From contig CAYXGY010000001.1 in assembly GCA_964464895.1 (NCBI GenBank), forward strand, positions 124,001 to 188,000: 64,000 bases of DNA, written 5' to 3'. A program made the position numbers and the translations under genes. This stretch comes from Helicobacter_D sp964464895. GTDB lineage: Bacteria > Campylobacterota > Campylobacteria > Campylobacterales > Helicobacteraceae. A model generated the notes under the pieces. It was not told the origin of the DNA and ran no database searches. It was given only the letters and a program-made list of their open reading frames with translations. This document shows, piece by piece, positions 54,290 through 62,690 of this stretch (its first letter is position 1; every line of letters begins with the position of its first letter).

Positions 54290-54575
54290 TATGCCAACTT
54301 TTAGTAAAGAGGACAGAAAGAATTGCACGAAATTCCGCAAGTCTCTTATTAAAGATGGCTTTATGATGTTACAATATAGTGTTTATATGAGGATTTGCAA
54401 GGGTATAGCAAGTGCGAATAATCACCTAGATAGAGTGAGTTTGATGATACCTCCTAAAGGACATATTAGGGGTTTGATTCTAACAGAAAAGCAGTTTGAC
54501 AATATGCGATTATTGCTAGGAAAAAGAAGTGAAAATGAAAAGGCGAATAAACCTAGACAACTTACACTTTTTTAG
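54252..54575 (+). CDS. cas2: CRISPR-associated protein Cas2
   Basis: Cas2 forms a dimer that bridges two Cas1 dimers in the spacer-integration complex. The 107-residue protein has RVLVMFDMPTFSKEDRKNCT with the metal-site Asp at the end of the first strand, and MLQYSVYMRICKG, both typical of type II Cas2. AAGGAG lies about eight bases before the ATG at 54252. It is the last gene of the cas operon; the tracrRNA and the array lie beyond it on the other strand. Confidence 0.93.
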   Translation: MEEKFMRVLVMFDMPTFSKEDRKNCTKFRKSLIKDGFMMLQYSVYMRICKGIASANNHLDRVSLMIPPKGHIRGLILTEKQFDNMRLLLGKRSENEKANKPRQLTLF

Positions 54576-54629
54576 ATTACTAAAAGGTATATTAATAGAT
54601 TTGACTTCAAAAAATTTAAAAATAATAAA

Positions 54630-54706
54630 GATATAGATTCGGTTTTAAGGGATTGTAACCCTGCGGAGACCGAAAACTCCTTATTTTAGCCACTTTTTAA
54701 ATTCTT
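54630..54706 (-). ncRNA. tracrRNA of the type II-C system
   Basis: Read on minus it starts AAGAATTTAAAAAGTGGC and continues TAAAATAAGGAGTTTTCGG. That anti-repeat pairs with the CRISPR repeat over about 24 bases with a single mismatch and one G-U pair at the interior. The 3' part GGGTTACAATCCC (hairpin) with TTAAAACCG follows, very close to the C. jejuni tracrRNA as I recall it. Ends are estimated: the 5' end from the -10 box, the 3' end from the stem. It is convergent to the cas operon. Confidence 0.85.
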
Positions 54707-54713
54707 TATAAGA

Positions 54714-54719
54714 ATTATA
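54714..54719 (-). promoter_or_regulatory. TATAAT -10 box of the tracrRNA promoter
   Basis: On the minus strand TATAAT lies seven bases before the AAGAATTT start of the anti-repeat, an ideal distance. Confidence 0.7.
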
Positions 54720-54727
54720 TCTTTCTT

Positions 54728-54754
54728 TATCTTAAAATGACTTATTTTAAGATA
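54728..54754. repeat. 11-bp perfect inverted repeat upstream of the tracrRNA
   Basis: TATCTTAAAAT and ATTTTAAGATA flank a 5-base loop. It falls between the array and the tracrRNA promoter and could separate their transcripts, but no T-run follows on either strand. AT-only composition makes a protein site equally possible. Confidence 0.5.
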
Positions 54755-54810
54755 TTTAAGAACCTTTAAAATCCTTAAATCCCCTTATATAAGCTATTTT
54801 AGCAGAGTGT

Positions 54811-54978
54811 ATTTTACCATAAAAGAATTTAAGAAGCGGCTAAAACTCATCATTTTACACCCCAAAAACCTCGCAAATTTTACCATAAAAGAATTTAAGA
54901 AGCGGCTAAAACTTTTGGTATAATTTTAATCGTCAAATGGAAATTTTACCATAAAAGAATTTAAGAAGCGGCTAAAAC
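54811..54978 (-). CRISPR. CRISPR array, 3 repeats of 36 bp and 2 spacers of 30 bp
   Basis: Three identical repeats lie at 54811-54846, 54877-54912 and 54943-54978. On the minus strand they read GTTTTAGCCGCTTCTTAAAT and end in TATGGTAAAAT, the type II-C form with an internal extended -10 (TGGTAAAAT). Each repeat can therefore start its own crRNA on the minus strand. Spacers are 54847-54876 and 54913-54942. No separate leader is seen: the region at 54979-55014 is a hairpin at the end of the neighbouring minus-strand gene. Confidence 0.95.
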
Positions 54979-54985
54979 GAATGCT

Positions 54986-55014
54986 TTAATGAATGGGAAG
55001 CTATGATTCATTAA
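54986..55014. terminator. Hairpin between the array and the secreted-protein gene
   Basis: TTAATGAAT (54986-54994) and ATTCATTAA (55006-55014) form a perfect 9-bp stem with an 11-base loop. The right arm includes the stop codon of the minus-strand gene at 55011. It can serve as that gene's terminator and so insulate the array. Confidence 0.5.
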
Positions 55015-55457
55015 AACATTCTAAAGCCAAGCAAAATACATTTATCAAAGTAAGGTAAGACGCACATTGCTTTAATATCTCCATTAATCCCAATGTCTCG
55101 CAAGGTTTCATAATAACGAATATCAAATTGCAAATGACTATTTGCAGTCGTTGAGATTCCTACGCCACTTTGCTCATTGAAATAAATGAACCAAGAGATT
55201 TTACTAAAGACTAACACGAGTGCGTGGAGTTGATTTAAAGATTCTTTTTCTTTGGGGGTTAAGGAGTGATAGCCCTCACGACTCACGACAATACGATGAC
55301 GAAAGCGCACGAAATTACGTGCAAGGGTTTGTTTATGTACTTGGGCATAGAATTGGTCAAAATTCATAAAATTAGGCTGTATTAAAGAAGTATTAGAATC
55401 TTGTGCATAGAGCAACAAAGGGGGAAAGATAAGAAATAAAAGTAGATTAAAACGCAC
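55011..55457 (-). CDS. Small secreted protein of unknown function
   Basis: From a GTG at 55457 the protein reads VRFNLLLFLIFPPLLLYAQD, a classic signal peptide with cleavage after YA, then about 130 residues with helices and a C-terminal LPYFDKCILLGFRMF. An ATG at 55544 would overlap purL by 53 bases and bury the signal segment, so it is less likely. No family recognised. It lies downstream of purL on the same strand and next to the CRISPR array; the mature product would be periplasmic. Confidence 0.6.
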   Translation of the reverse strand: MRFNLLLFLIFPPLLLYAQDSNTSLIQPNFMNFDQFYAQVHKQTLARNFVRFRHRIVVSREGYHSLTPKEKESLNQLHALVLVFSKISWFIYFNEQSGVGISTTANSHLQFDIRYYETLRDIGINGDIKAMCVLPYFDKCILLGFRMF

Positions 55458-55491
55458 CTTGAGATTCTGTAATAGAATCCCAAAGGTAAAG

Positions 55492-57702
55492 CTAAAGCGT
55501 CTCAATAATATTTTGAAATTGTTGATAAAATGTTTGGTGTGCATTTTGAAGCGAAAGAGAGATTTTGTCTATTTGGAGCATTGTGCCGCCAAGTGTTGCA
55601 ATTTTTGTCAAAGTCAAATTAGAATCCTCAAGCAAGGAGAAAAGATTCTTAACATTTTGAGGTTCTAGGGCAACCAAAACTTGTGTAGGTGCTTCGCCAA
55701 ATAATTCACTAAAACTAAGATTTTCTACACTTTGAACCCCTATATGACCTCTTATGCACGCTTTGGCTAGGGCTAGTGCTAAGCCACCTTGATAAATATC
55801 CACAGCAGCCTTTAATAATCTATGCTCGTTTGCGGTATTTAATGCGCTCCATAAAAATAGCTCGTCTTTTAGGTTGATTCTTGCGATTTCGCTTTTGAAA
55901 GAATTGCCGAAATACTTTGCTACTAAGCTTGCGCCAAATTGTGGTTTAATGTCTCGTGGGGCTAACCGATAAACTTCTAATCCCGCTTCATTAAAATGAG
56001 ATTGCAAAACATTATCTACTATATCAATGACGCCAACACCTGCAATGCTTGGTGTGGGATAAATGTCTTTGCCATTGGTTTGATTGTATAAGCTGACATT
56101 TCCACTTACAACAGGGGTATTTAGAGCCTTGCAGGCTTCTTTGATTCCCTCGCAAGATTCTTTGAATTGCCACATTACTTCGGGATTTTCTGGGCTTCCG
56201 AAATTCAAACAATCCGTAATTGCCAAAGCGCGTCCCCCACGTAAAGCAATATCACGCCCGACTTTTGCTACGGCTTGTTTTGCGCCTTCTTTTGGGTCAA
56301 GGAAGCATAATCGGCTTTGACACGCAACACTCATTCCCAAACCTTTGCCATTTTCTTTGACGCGAATCACACTTGCACCGCCTGCACCACTAGGGATAAT
56401 CGTGTTAGTTTGCACACTAGAATCGTATTGAGTATAAACCCAAGCTTTGTCGCAAATCTCTGGGCTTTTGAGCAAAGATTCAAAGACTTTTTGGGTGTCT
56501 TGTGTTTCTAAATTTTGTTTATCTAAAGGAGTAATAGAATCTAAATAATGTGGATTCTCACTTATTGGGCGACGCAAGAGGGGAGCTTTTTCACTAAGGG
56601 GTGCGATAGGAATCTCGGCGCATTTTTCATTATACCAAAAGAGCTCCATTTTGCCACTATTGGTAACTTCGCCAATGATTGCACAATCTAGTTCCCATTT
56701 GGAAAAGATTTCTATGATTTTTGCCTCGCAACCCTTTTTGGCGCAAATGAGCATTCTTTCTTGTGATTCGCTAAGCATAAGTTCATAGGGATTCATTCCA
56801 CTTTCACGCATAGGCACTTTATCCAAGTGCATTATCATACCGCTTCCGCTTCGTCCTGCCATCTCAAAGCTAGAGCTTGTAAGTCCTGCCGCTCCCATAT
56901 CTTGGATTCCTACAATCAAATCTTGTTGGAATAATTCCAAGCAAGCTTCTAAAAGTAGCTTTTCGGTGAAAGGGTCGCCCACTTGGACGGTGGGACGAAG
57001 AGATTTAGAATCTTCACTAAAAGAATCACTACTCATCACCGCACCACCTAAGCCATCACGTCCTGTTTTAGAGCCAACATAAATGACTGGATTGCCAATT
57101 CCTTCCGCCTTTCCATAAAAGATTTCATCGTTTTTGACAATTCCGAGAGAAAAGGCATTCACGAGAATATTCCCCTCATAACTTGGCTCAAAACTCATTT
57201 CGCCACCAATGGTTGGCACACCCATACAATTACCATAACCGCCAATGCCCGCGACAACACCGCGCAATAAGTAACGATGTTTTGCACCTATGGAATCCCT
57301 TTTGGTAATGTCTCCAAAACGAATAGAGTTGAGGCTTGCTACTACTCTAGCTCCCATCGTGAAAATATCTCGCATAATTCCACCCACACCTGTTGCTGCA
57401 CCAGCATAAGGTTCAATGAAGCTTGGGTGATTGTGGGATTCCATTTTAAACACTGCTCCATAGCCTCCACCAATATCAATGATACCGGCATTTTCTCCCG
57501 GTCCTTGAATCACCCAAGGTGCGCGGGTAGGAAAACCATTGAGGTAGATTTTGCTAGATTTATAACTACAATGTTCGCTCCACATTGCCGAAAAAATACC
57601 GAGTTCTACTAGATTTGGTTCTCGCCCCAAAATACCTAGAATCTTGTCGTAATCCTCTTGTGTAAGTTTGTGTTGCTTTAAAACTTGGGGTAGATTTTCC
57701 AT
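55492..57702 (-). CDS. purL: Phosphoribosylformylglycinamidine synthase subunit PurL
   Basis: PurL makes FGAM from FGAR, ATP and ammonia in de novo purine synthesis, with PurQ and PurS in this small form. Seen are SAMWSEHCSYKSSK, the ATP/metal-site FKMESHNHPSFIEPYAGAATG, IQDMGAAGLTSSSFEMAGR, and in the second half GGRALAITDCLNFGSPE. At 736 residues it is the stand-alone small PurL. H. pylori lacks this pathway, so the gene points to another Helicobacter. It is divergent from ppsA; no purine riboswitch was seen upstream. Confidence 0.95.
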   Translation of the reverse strand: MENLPQVLKQHKLTQEDYDKILGILGREPNLVELGIFSAMWSEHCSYKSSKIYLNGFPTRAPWVIQGPGENAGIIDIGGGYGAVFKMESHNHPSFIEPYAGAATGVGGIMRDIFTMGARVVASLNSIRFGDITKRDSIGAKHRYLLRGVVAGIGGYGNCMGVPTIGGEMSFEPSYEGNILVNAFSLGIVKNDEIFYGKAEGIGNPVIYVGSKTGRDGLGGAVMSSDSFSEDSKSLRPTVQVGDPFTEKLLLEACLELFQQDLIVGIQDMGAAGLTSSSFEMAGRSGSGMIMHLDKVPMRESGMNPYELMLSESQERMLICAKKGCEAKIIEIFSKWELDCAIIGEVTNSGKMELFWYNEKCAEIPIAPLSEKAPLLRRPISENPHYLDSITPLDKQNLETQDTQKVFESLLKSPEICDKAWVYTQYDSSVQTNTIIPSGAGGASVIRVKENGKGLGMSVACQSRLCFLDPKEGAKQAVAKVGRDIALRGGRALAITDCLNFGSPENPEVMWQFKESCEGIKEACKALNTPVVSGNVSLYNQTNGKDIYPTPSIAGVGVIDIVDNVLQSHFNEAGLEVYRLAPRDIKPQFGASLVAKYFGNSFKSEIARINLKDELFLWSALNTANEHRLLKAAVDIYQGGLALALAKACIRGHIGVQSVENLSFSELFGEAPTQVLVALEPQNVKNLFSLLEDSNLTLTKIATLGGTMLQIDKISLSLQNAHQTFYQQFQNIIETL

Positions 57703-57770
57703 TTTTTTCCTTGAAACATAATATGCGATTTTGTGTGCATTTTAATGTGTAAAATTTACAAAATAAATGA

Positions 57771-57807
57771 AAGTTTATCAAATGACGCATAAAGTATAGA
57801 TAAACTT
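57771..57807. promoter_or_regulatory. 9-bp inverted repeat between purL and ppsA, possible operator
   Basis: AAGTTTATC (57771-57779) and GATAAACTT (57799-57807) are exact inverse copies 19 bases apart. The pair lies in the divergent purL/ppsA spacer, just upstream of the ppsA -10. No known factor is assigned. Confidence 0.4.
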
Positions 57808-57832
57808 AAGATTGAGATAAAATTAAATTGAG

Positions 57833-57838
57833 TAGAAT
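57833..57838 (+). promoter_or_regulatory. TAGAAT -10 box upstream of ppsA
   Basis: TAGAAT followed by ATACG is a fair sigma70 -10, 58 bases before the ppsA ATG. It is the best candidate in this spacer. Confidence 0.4.
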
Positions 57839-57896
57839 ATACGCGTTTTATTTCATAAAACAATTTTTATGCAGGAATTTCAAGGAGAAATTTAAG

Positions 57897-60320
57897 ATGA
57901 AATACATCAAGTTTTTCAAAGAGTTAAACAACAAAGATGTCCCTATTGTCGGGGGGAAGAATGCAAGTATTGGAGAGATGTTTCAAGAGCTTGTGCCAAT
58001 GGGAATTAAAGTCCCAAATGGTTTTGCGATTACGAGTGAAGCCTATTGGTATTTGCTAGATAGCGCAGGAATTAGAGGGAAAATCAAAGAATTGCTTGAT
58101 GGGATTGATATAACTGAAATTGATGTATTAAATGTTCGCTCTAAAAAAATTCGCGATATGATTTTTGGCACTCCATTGCCAGAAGATTTGCGTGAAGAGA
58201 TTTTAGAAGCTTATAAAATCTTAAGTGCGGAATATAAAATGGAAGAAGCAGATGTTGCGGTAAGAAGTTCCGCAACTGCTGAGGATTTGCCTGATGCGAG
58301 TTTCGCAGGACAGCAGGATACCTATTTGAGTGTGCAAGGGCAAACAGAATTAATCCACTATGTGAAGTCTTGCCTTGCTTCTCTCTTTACAGAAAGAGCA
58401 GTGAGTTATCGTGCTTCAAGAGGGTTTGACCATTTTAAAGTTGCCTTATCTGTGGGGGTGCAAAAAATGGTACGTTCTGATAAGGGAAGCTCTGGGGTTA
58501 TGTTTAGTATTGATACAGAAACAGGCTTCAAAGACGCAGTATTTATCACTTCTAGTTGGGGATTAGGTGAAAATGTCGTGGGTGGAACGGTGAATCCTGA
58601 TGAGTTTTATGTTTTCAAGCCCTCTTTAGAGTTAGGCAAACGTCCTATTTTGAAACGTCAATTGGGATTTAAAAATATTAAAATGGTTTATGCTGCACCA
58701 GGAGCTAAACATCCAACTAAAAACATTGAGACAACAGAAGAAGAATTGAAAAGTTTTTCACTAGAAGATGATGAAGTGCTTACTCTAGCACGTTATGCAA
58801 TCTTGATTGAAAGACATTATTCCAAAGAAGCGGGTGAATATCGTCCAATGGATATGGAATGGGCAAAAGACGGAAATAGTGGTGAGATTTTCATCGTGCA
58901 AGCGCGTCCTGAAACCGTGCAAAGTCAAAAAATGAAAAAACAAGGCAATACCTTTGAAAAATACTTTTTTAAAGATAAATGCACAAAAGAGATTTTGCTG
59001 ACAGGTAAGGCTGTTGGAGGCAAAATAGGAACAGGTAAGATTCGTGTGATTGATAGTATTGCTAATATGGGAGAATTGAAACAAGGTGAAATCCTTGTTA
59101 CAGATAATACTGACCCAGATTGGGAACCTGCGATGAAGAAGGCGGCGGCAGTCATTACAAATCGTGGTGGGCGCACTTGCCACGCCGCGATTGTTGCGCG
59201 TGAAATTGGTGTGCCTGCAATTGTGGGAGCAGTAGGAGCAACAGAGAAGCTAGAAACAGGTATGGAAGTTACCGTCTCTTGCGCAGAGGGAGAAGATGGC
59301 TTTGTTTATGAGGGAGTTTATGAATACGAAATAGAAACAATCGACTTAAGCACTCTTGAGCAGCCTAAAACTAAAGTTTATATGAATATTGGAAATCCTG
59401 AAAAAGCATTTTCATTCTCTATGATTCCAAATAATGGTGTAGGGCTTGCTAGAATGGAGTTTATTATCAATAACTACATTAAAGCGCACCCTTTAGCTCT
59501 AGTGGATTTACACAATGGAAACAAAGAATTTGATGGAATAGAGGGCGTGAAAGAAATTATGTCTGGCTACTCCAATCCGAAAGATTTCTTTATTAAAAAA
59601 ATTGCGGAAGGTGTAGGAATGATTACTGCTGCTTTCTATCCGAAGCCTGTGATTGTACGCACAAGCGACTTTAAATCCAATGAATATTGTCGTATGGTAG
59701 GGGGAAAAAGCTATGAACCACACGAAGAAAATCCAATGATTGGATACAGAGGAGCAAGTCGCTATTATTCTGAACAATATCGTCAAGCTTTTGAATGGGA
59801 ATGTGAGGCACTAGCAATGGCGAGAAATGAAATGGGATTCTCTAATATGAAGATTATGATTCCATTTTTAAGAACACCAGAAGAGGGACGCAGAGTGCTT
59901 GACATTATGCGTAAAAATGGTTTAGTGCAGGGTGAAAATGGCTTAGAAATTTATGTAATGTGTGAATTGCCCGTGAATGTTATTTTGGCAGATGAATTTT
60001 TACAACTCTTTGATGGATTCTCCATTGGTTCTAATGACTTGACGCAACTCACACTAGGAGTGGATAGAGATGGCGAGCTTGTGAGCCATATCTTTGATGA
60101 ACGCAATCCTGCTCTATTGAAAATGTTTAAAATGGCGATTGAAGCTTGCAAGAAACACAATAAGTATTGCGGAATCTGCGGGCAAGCTCCAAGCGACTAT
60201 CCAGAAATTGCAGAATTTTTGGTAGAAAATGGCATTACTTCTATTTCGCTTAATCCGGATTCTATGATAGAAACTTGGGATAGAATCGTCCAGCTTGAAA
60301 AAAAACTCGGAATCTCTTAA
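57897..60320 (+). CDS. ppsA: Phosphoenolpyruvate synthase
   Basis: PpsA converts pyruvate and ATP to phosphoenolpyruvate, AMP and phosphate, opening gluconeogenesis. The ATP-grasp part has VPIVGGKNASIGEMF and AVRSSATAEDLPDASFAGQQ. The swivelling domain carries the phosphohistidine in GGRTCHAAIVAREIGVPAIV. The PEP/pyruvate barrel ends with GFSIGSNDLTQLTLGVDRD and CGICGQAPSDYPE. The ATG at 57897 has AAGGAG nine bases upstream; the in-frame start at 57828 is rejected. Length 807 is normal. Confidence 0.95.
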   Translation: MKYIKFFKELNNKDVPIVGGKNASIGEMFQELVPMGIKVPNGFAITSEAYWYLLDSAGIRGKIKELLDGIDITEIDVLNVRSKKIRDMIFGTPLPEDLREEILEAYKILSAEYKMEEADVAVRSSATAEDLPDASFAGQQDTYLSVQGQTELIHYVKSCLASLFTERAVSYRASRGFDHFKVALSVGVQKMVRSDKGSSGVMFSIDTETGFKDAVFITSSWGLGENVVGGTVNPDEFYVFKPSLELGKRPILKRQLGFKNIKMVYAAPGAKHPTKNIETTEEELKSFSLEDDEVLTLARYAILIERHYSKEAGEYRPMDMEWAKDGNSGEIFIVQARPETVQSQKMKKQGNTFEKYFFKDKCTKEILLTGKAVGGKIGTGKIRVIDSIANMGELKQGEILVTDNTDPDWEPAMKKAAAVITNRGGRTCHAAIVAREIGVPAIVGAVGATEKLETGMEVTVSCAEGEDGFVYEGVYEYEIETIDLSTLEQPKTKVYMNIGNPEKAFSFSMIPNNGVGLARMEFIINNYIKAHPLALVDLHNGNKEFDGIEGVKEIMSGYSNPKDFFIKKIAEGVGMITAAFYPKPVIVRTSDFKSNEYCRMVGGKSYEPHEENPMIGYRGASRYYSEQYRQAFEWECEALAMARNEMGFSNMKIMIPFLRTPEEGRRVLDIMRKNGLVQGENGLEIYVMCELPVNVILADEFLQLFDGFSIGSNDLTQLTLGVDRDGELVSHIFDERNPALLKMFKMAIEACKKHNKYCGICGQAPSDYPEIAEFLVENGITSISLNPDSMIETWDRIVQLEKKLGIS

Positions 60321-60327
60321 AAATATA

Positions 60328-60349
60328 AGTGGAGCTTTTGAGCTCTGCT
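60328..60349 (+). terminator. Hairpin after ppsA
   Basis: AGTGGAGCT and AGCTCTGCT pair over 9 bp (two G-U pairs) with a 4-base loop, eight bases past the stop. No T-run follows directly, so termination would be weak. Confidence 0.4.
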
Positions 60350-60414
60350 TACTTTAAAAAACCTGAAAAAATAAATTAAACTTCATTTTTGAAATACTTT
60401 TTATTTTGGCATTG

Positions 60415-60420
60415 TATAAT
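60415..60420 (+). promoter_or_regulatory. TATAAT -10 box upstream of serB
   Basis: A perfect TATAAT lies 30 bases before the serB TTG start, in an AT-rich spacer after the ppsA hairpin. Confidence 0.6.
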
Positions 60421-60449
60421 ACTTGTTATTTTAGATTTTAAGGATTTGT

Positions 60450-61073
60450 TTGAAACTCGCAGTGTTTGACTTTGATTCTACTTTAATGGACGGGGAGACG
60501 ATTGATTTACTTGCGTGTGCAAATAATAGTGAAGCAGAAGTAAGTCAAATCACCAAAGAAGCAATGGCAGGCAAATTAGACTTTCACGATAGTTTAAAAA
60601 GACGCGTGGCGACTTTGAAAGGTATGCCTTTAGAAAAAGTGTATCAGGTGTGTAATCATTTGTGTTACAATCTAGGAGCAAGAGAATTAATTGAAGAATT
60701 AAAAAAACGAGATTACAAAATTGTAGTTTTTAGCGGTGGTTTTGATGAGGGAGTGAGTGCGGGGCAGAAAGCGTTGGGTTATGATATGTATTTTTGTAAC
60801 ACTCTGCACCACAAAGACGGTGTATTGACAGGAGAAGTAGGGGGCGAGATGATGTTTGCATATTCCAAAGGGCGTATGCTTGAGAAGTTGCAAATTTTGC
60901 TCAATGCGACTTATGAGACAACAATTGTGATTGGCGATGGGGCAAACGATGTTTCTATGTTCAAATATGCAAGTAAAAAGATAGCGTTTTGTGCTAATAA
61001 AGTGCTACAAGAAGCAGCAAATATCATTATTAGCCAAAAGAATCTTATGTTGATTACGGATTACTTAGATTAA
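60450..61073 (+). CDS. serB: Phosphoserine phosphatase SerB
   Basis: SerB removes phosphate from phosphoserine in the last step of serine synthesis. It is a HAD-family enzyme: motif I is AVFDFDSTLMDGETID (Asp nucleophile), motif II VVFSGGFDEG, and motif III/IV the lysine before VIGDGANDVSMFK. At 207 residues it has no N-terminal ACT domain, as in H. pylori. The start is a TTG at 60450; a GTG further in would cut the first strand. tal follows nine bases later. Confidence 0.93.
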   Translation: MKLAVFDFDSTLMDGETIDLLACANNSEAEVSQITKEAMAGKLDFHDSLKRRVATLKGMPLEKVYQVCNHLCYNLGARELIEELKKRDYKIVVFSGGFDEGVSAGQKALGYDMYFCNTLHHKDGVLTGEVGGEMMFAYSKGRMLEKLQILLNATYETTIVIGDGANDVSMFKYASKKIAFCANKVLQEAANIIISQKNLMLITDYLD

Positions 61074-61082
61074 GGAGATAAT

Positions 61083-62087
61083 ATGCAAGAGAGTGCTTTG
61101 CTTTCGCTTTGGTGTGATTTTGTAGAAAGAGATTTTTTAGAAAATGATTTTGTTAAAATGATTGAGGGGGATTTAGTAGAGGGTGCGACAAGCAATCCAG
61201 CAATCTTTCAGCAAGCTTTTTTGAACGAAAGTTACCAAGCCCAAAAAGATTCCCTAAAGGGTAAGAGTGCGAAAGAAATCTATGAAGCACTTGCCAAAAC
61301 AGACATTCAACGCGCCGCAGAATTGCTTGAGCCACTTTATAACGCGAATCCTAACGATGGTTATATTAGTATTGAAGTAGACCCTAATTTATGTGAAGAT
61401 ACAAAGGAAACCATTGAAGAGGGCGTCCGATTATTTAATGATATTGGCTATCCTAATGTAATGATTAAGATTCCAGCAACAAAAGCTGGCTTTGGCGCAA
61501 TGGAGGAATTGATTGCACAAGGAATTTCTGTTAATGCGACTTTAGTCTTTAGCAAAGAACAAGTCGTAGGTTGTATGGAAGCGTTTAAAAAAGGTTATGA
61601 GCGATTAAAAAATACAAGCAAAAAAGAGTTTAAAGATTATCCGCGTGCGGTTGTTAGCATTTTTGTCTCTCGCTTTGACCGTAAATGCGATTCTATTCTA
61701 CAAGAACACGGGATTCCAAGTGCGACATTGGGGATTAAAAATGCGCAATATTTGTATCATATCTTAAATAGTTATTCTCTCTCGGGAGTGCGGGCACTTT
61801 TTGCAAGCACAGGAGTTAAGGGTGAGGATTTAGAGCCTGCATATTACATCAAAGAGCTTTACCACCCTTACGCAATCAATACCGCGCCACTTACCGCCTT
61901 AAAGGCTTTTGTGGAATTAGACGAGATAGAGGAAGCTTATTTGCCAAGTTTAGAGGAATTAGAAGAGTATTTTGCCATTGTCAAAGAAGCAGGAATAGAT
62001 TTGAATCAGGTTAGCAAGGAACTCTTGGAGCAGGGGTTACAAGATTTCAAAATAGCTTTTGAAAAGATTTTGTCAAGTTTAGAATAA
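61083..62087 (+). CDS. tal: Transaldolase
   Basis: Transaldolase moves three-carbon units between sugar phosphates in the pentose phosphate pathway. Sequence motifs are GDLVEGATSNPAIFQQAF at the first strand, SIEVDPNLCEDTKETIEEG, and NVMIKIPATKAG with the Schiff-base lysine, followed by GISVNATLVFSKEQ. Length 334 equals the Helicobacter form. In H. pylori tal also precedes rplY and pth. AAGGAG lies just before the ATG. Confidence 0.94.
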   Translation: MQESALLSLWCDFVERDFLENDFVKMIEGDLVEGATSNPAIFQQAFLNESYQAQKDSLKGKSAKEIYEALAKTDIQRAAELLEPLYNANPNDGYISIEVDPNLCEDTKETIEEGVRLFNDIGYPNVMIKIPATKAGFGAMEELIAQGISVNATLVFSKEQVVGCMEAFKKGYERLKNTSKKEFKDYPRAVVSIFVSRFDRKCDSILQEHGIPSATLGIKNAQYLYHILNSYSLSGVRALFASTGVKGEDLEPAYYIKELYHPYAINTAPLTALKAFVELDEIEEAYLPSLEELEEYFAIVKEAGIDLNQVSKELLEQGLQDFKIAFEKILSSLE

Positions 62088-62115
62088 ATTTAAATTAAGT
62101 TTTAAAAAAATCCGC

Positions 62116-62121
62116 TATAAT
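62116..62121 (+). promoter_or_regulatory. TATAAT -10 box upstream of rplY
   Basis: GCTATAATGG, with a perfect -10, lies 32 bases before the rplY ATG and downstream of the tal stop, giving rplY-pth its own promoter. Confidence 0.6.
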
Positions 62122-62152
62122 GGCGAGTTTATTTTAATTTTAAGGATACAAA

Positions 62153-62689
62153 ATGTTAAGTGGAATAATTAGAGAGAGTATTTCTAAGTCTGATGTCAAG
62201 ACTTTAAGAAAAAATGGTTATCTAATTGCCAATATTTATGGAAAAGGCAAGGAAAATATCCATTGTGCTTTTAAACGCAATGCTTTTATTCGTGAAGTTA
62301 AAAGTAAAACAGATTTAATCTTTGAAGTAGAAGTTGGCACACAAAAATATCCTGTTGTCATTCAAGAATATCAAAAAGACCCGGTTACAAGTGAGATTAT
62401 CCATGTGGATTTAATGCTAGCACAACAAGGCGTAGAGGCGAAATATTCTGTCAAAGTCCGCACAATTGGCATACCCAAAGGGCTTAAAAACAAGGGTGTT
62501 TTGATGATGTCTAAAAAACGTATCAAAGTCAAATCCAAACCTGAAAATTTACCCAAAGAATATGAGATTAATGTAACAGATTTAGATGTAGGTGATGTTG
62601 TGCTTGTGCGAGATTTGCCAGCATTTGATGGCGTGAAGATTGTTGAACGTGATGATGTTGCGATTGTTGGTGTAATAAAATCTCGCTAA
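62153..62689 (+). CDS. rplY: 50S ribosomal protein L25 (Ctc form)
   Basis: L25 binds 5S rRNA in the large subunit. This is the longer CTC/TL5 form of 178 residues. The N-terminal domain (to about 90) has RKNGYLIANIYGKGKENIHC and QEYQKDPVTSEIIHVDL; the C-terminal beta domain has NVTDLDVGDVVLVRDLP. Position between tal and pth is conserved in Helicobacter. pth starts one base after its stop. Confidence 0.93.
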   Translation: MLSGIIRESISKSDVKTLRKNGYLIANIYGKGKENIHCAFKRNAFIREVKSKTDLIFEVEVGTQKYPVVIQEYQKDPVTSEIIHVDLMLAQQGVEAKYSVKVRTIGIPKGLKNKGVLMMSKKRIKVKSKPENLPKEYEINVTDLDVGDVVLVRDLPAFDGVKIVERDDVAIVGVIKSR

Positions 62690-62690
62690 A

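Noticed and set aside
54847..54942. Self-targeting by the two spacers within this window
   Set aside because: No clear match was noticed by eye in the window. A full search was not possible, so this is absence of evidence only.
57703..57896. Purine riboswitch before purL
   Set aside because: The leader is short and AT-rich with no conserved purine-aptamer core; only a simple inverted repeat was found.
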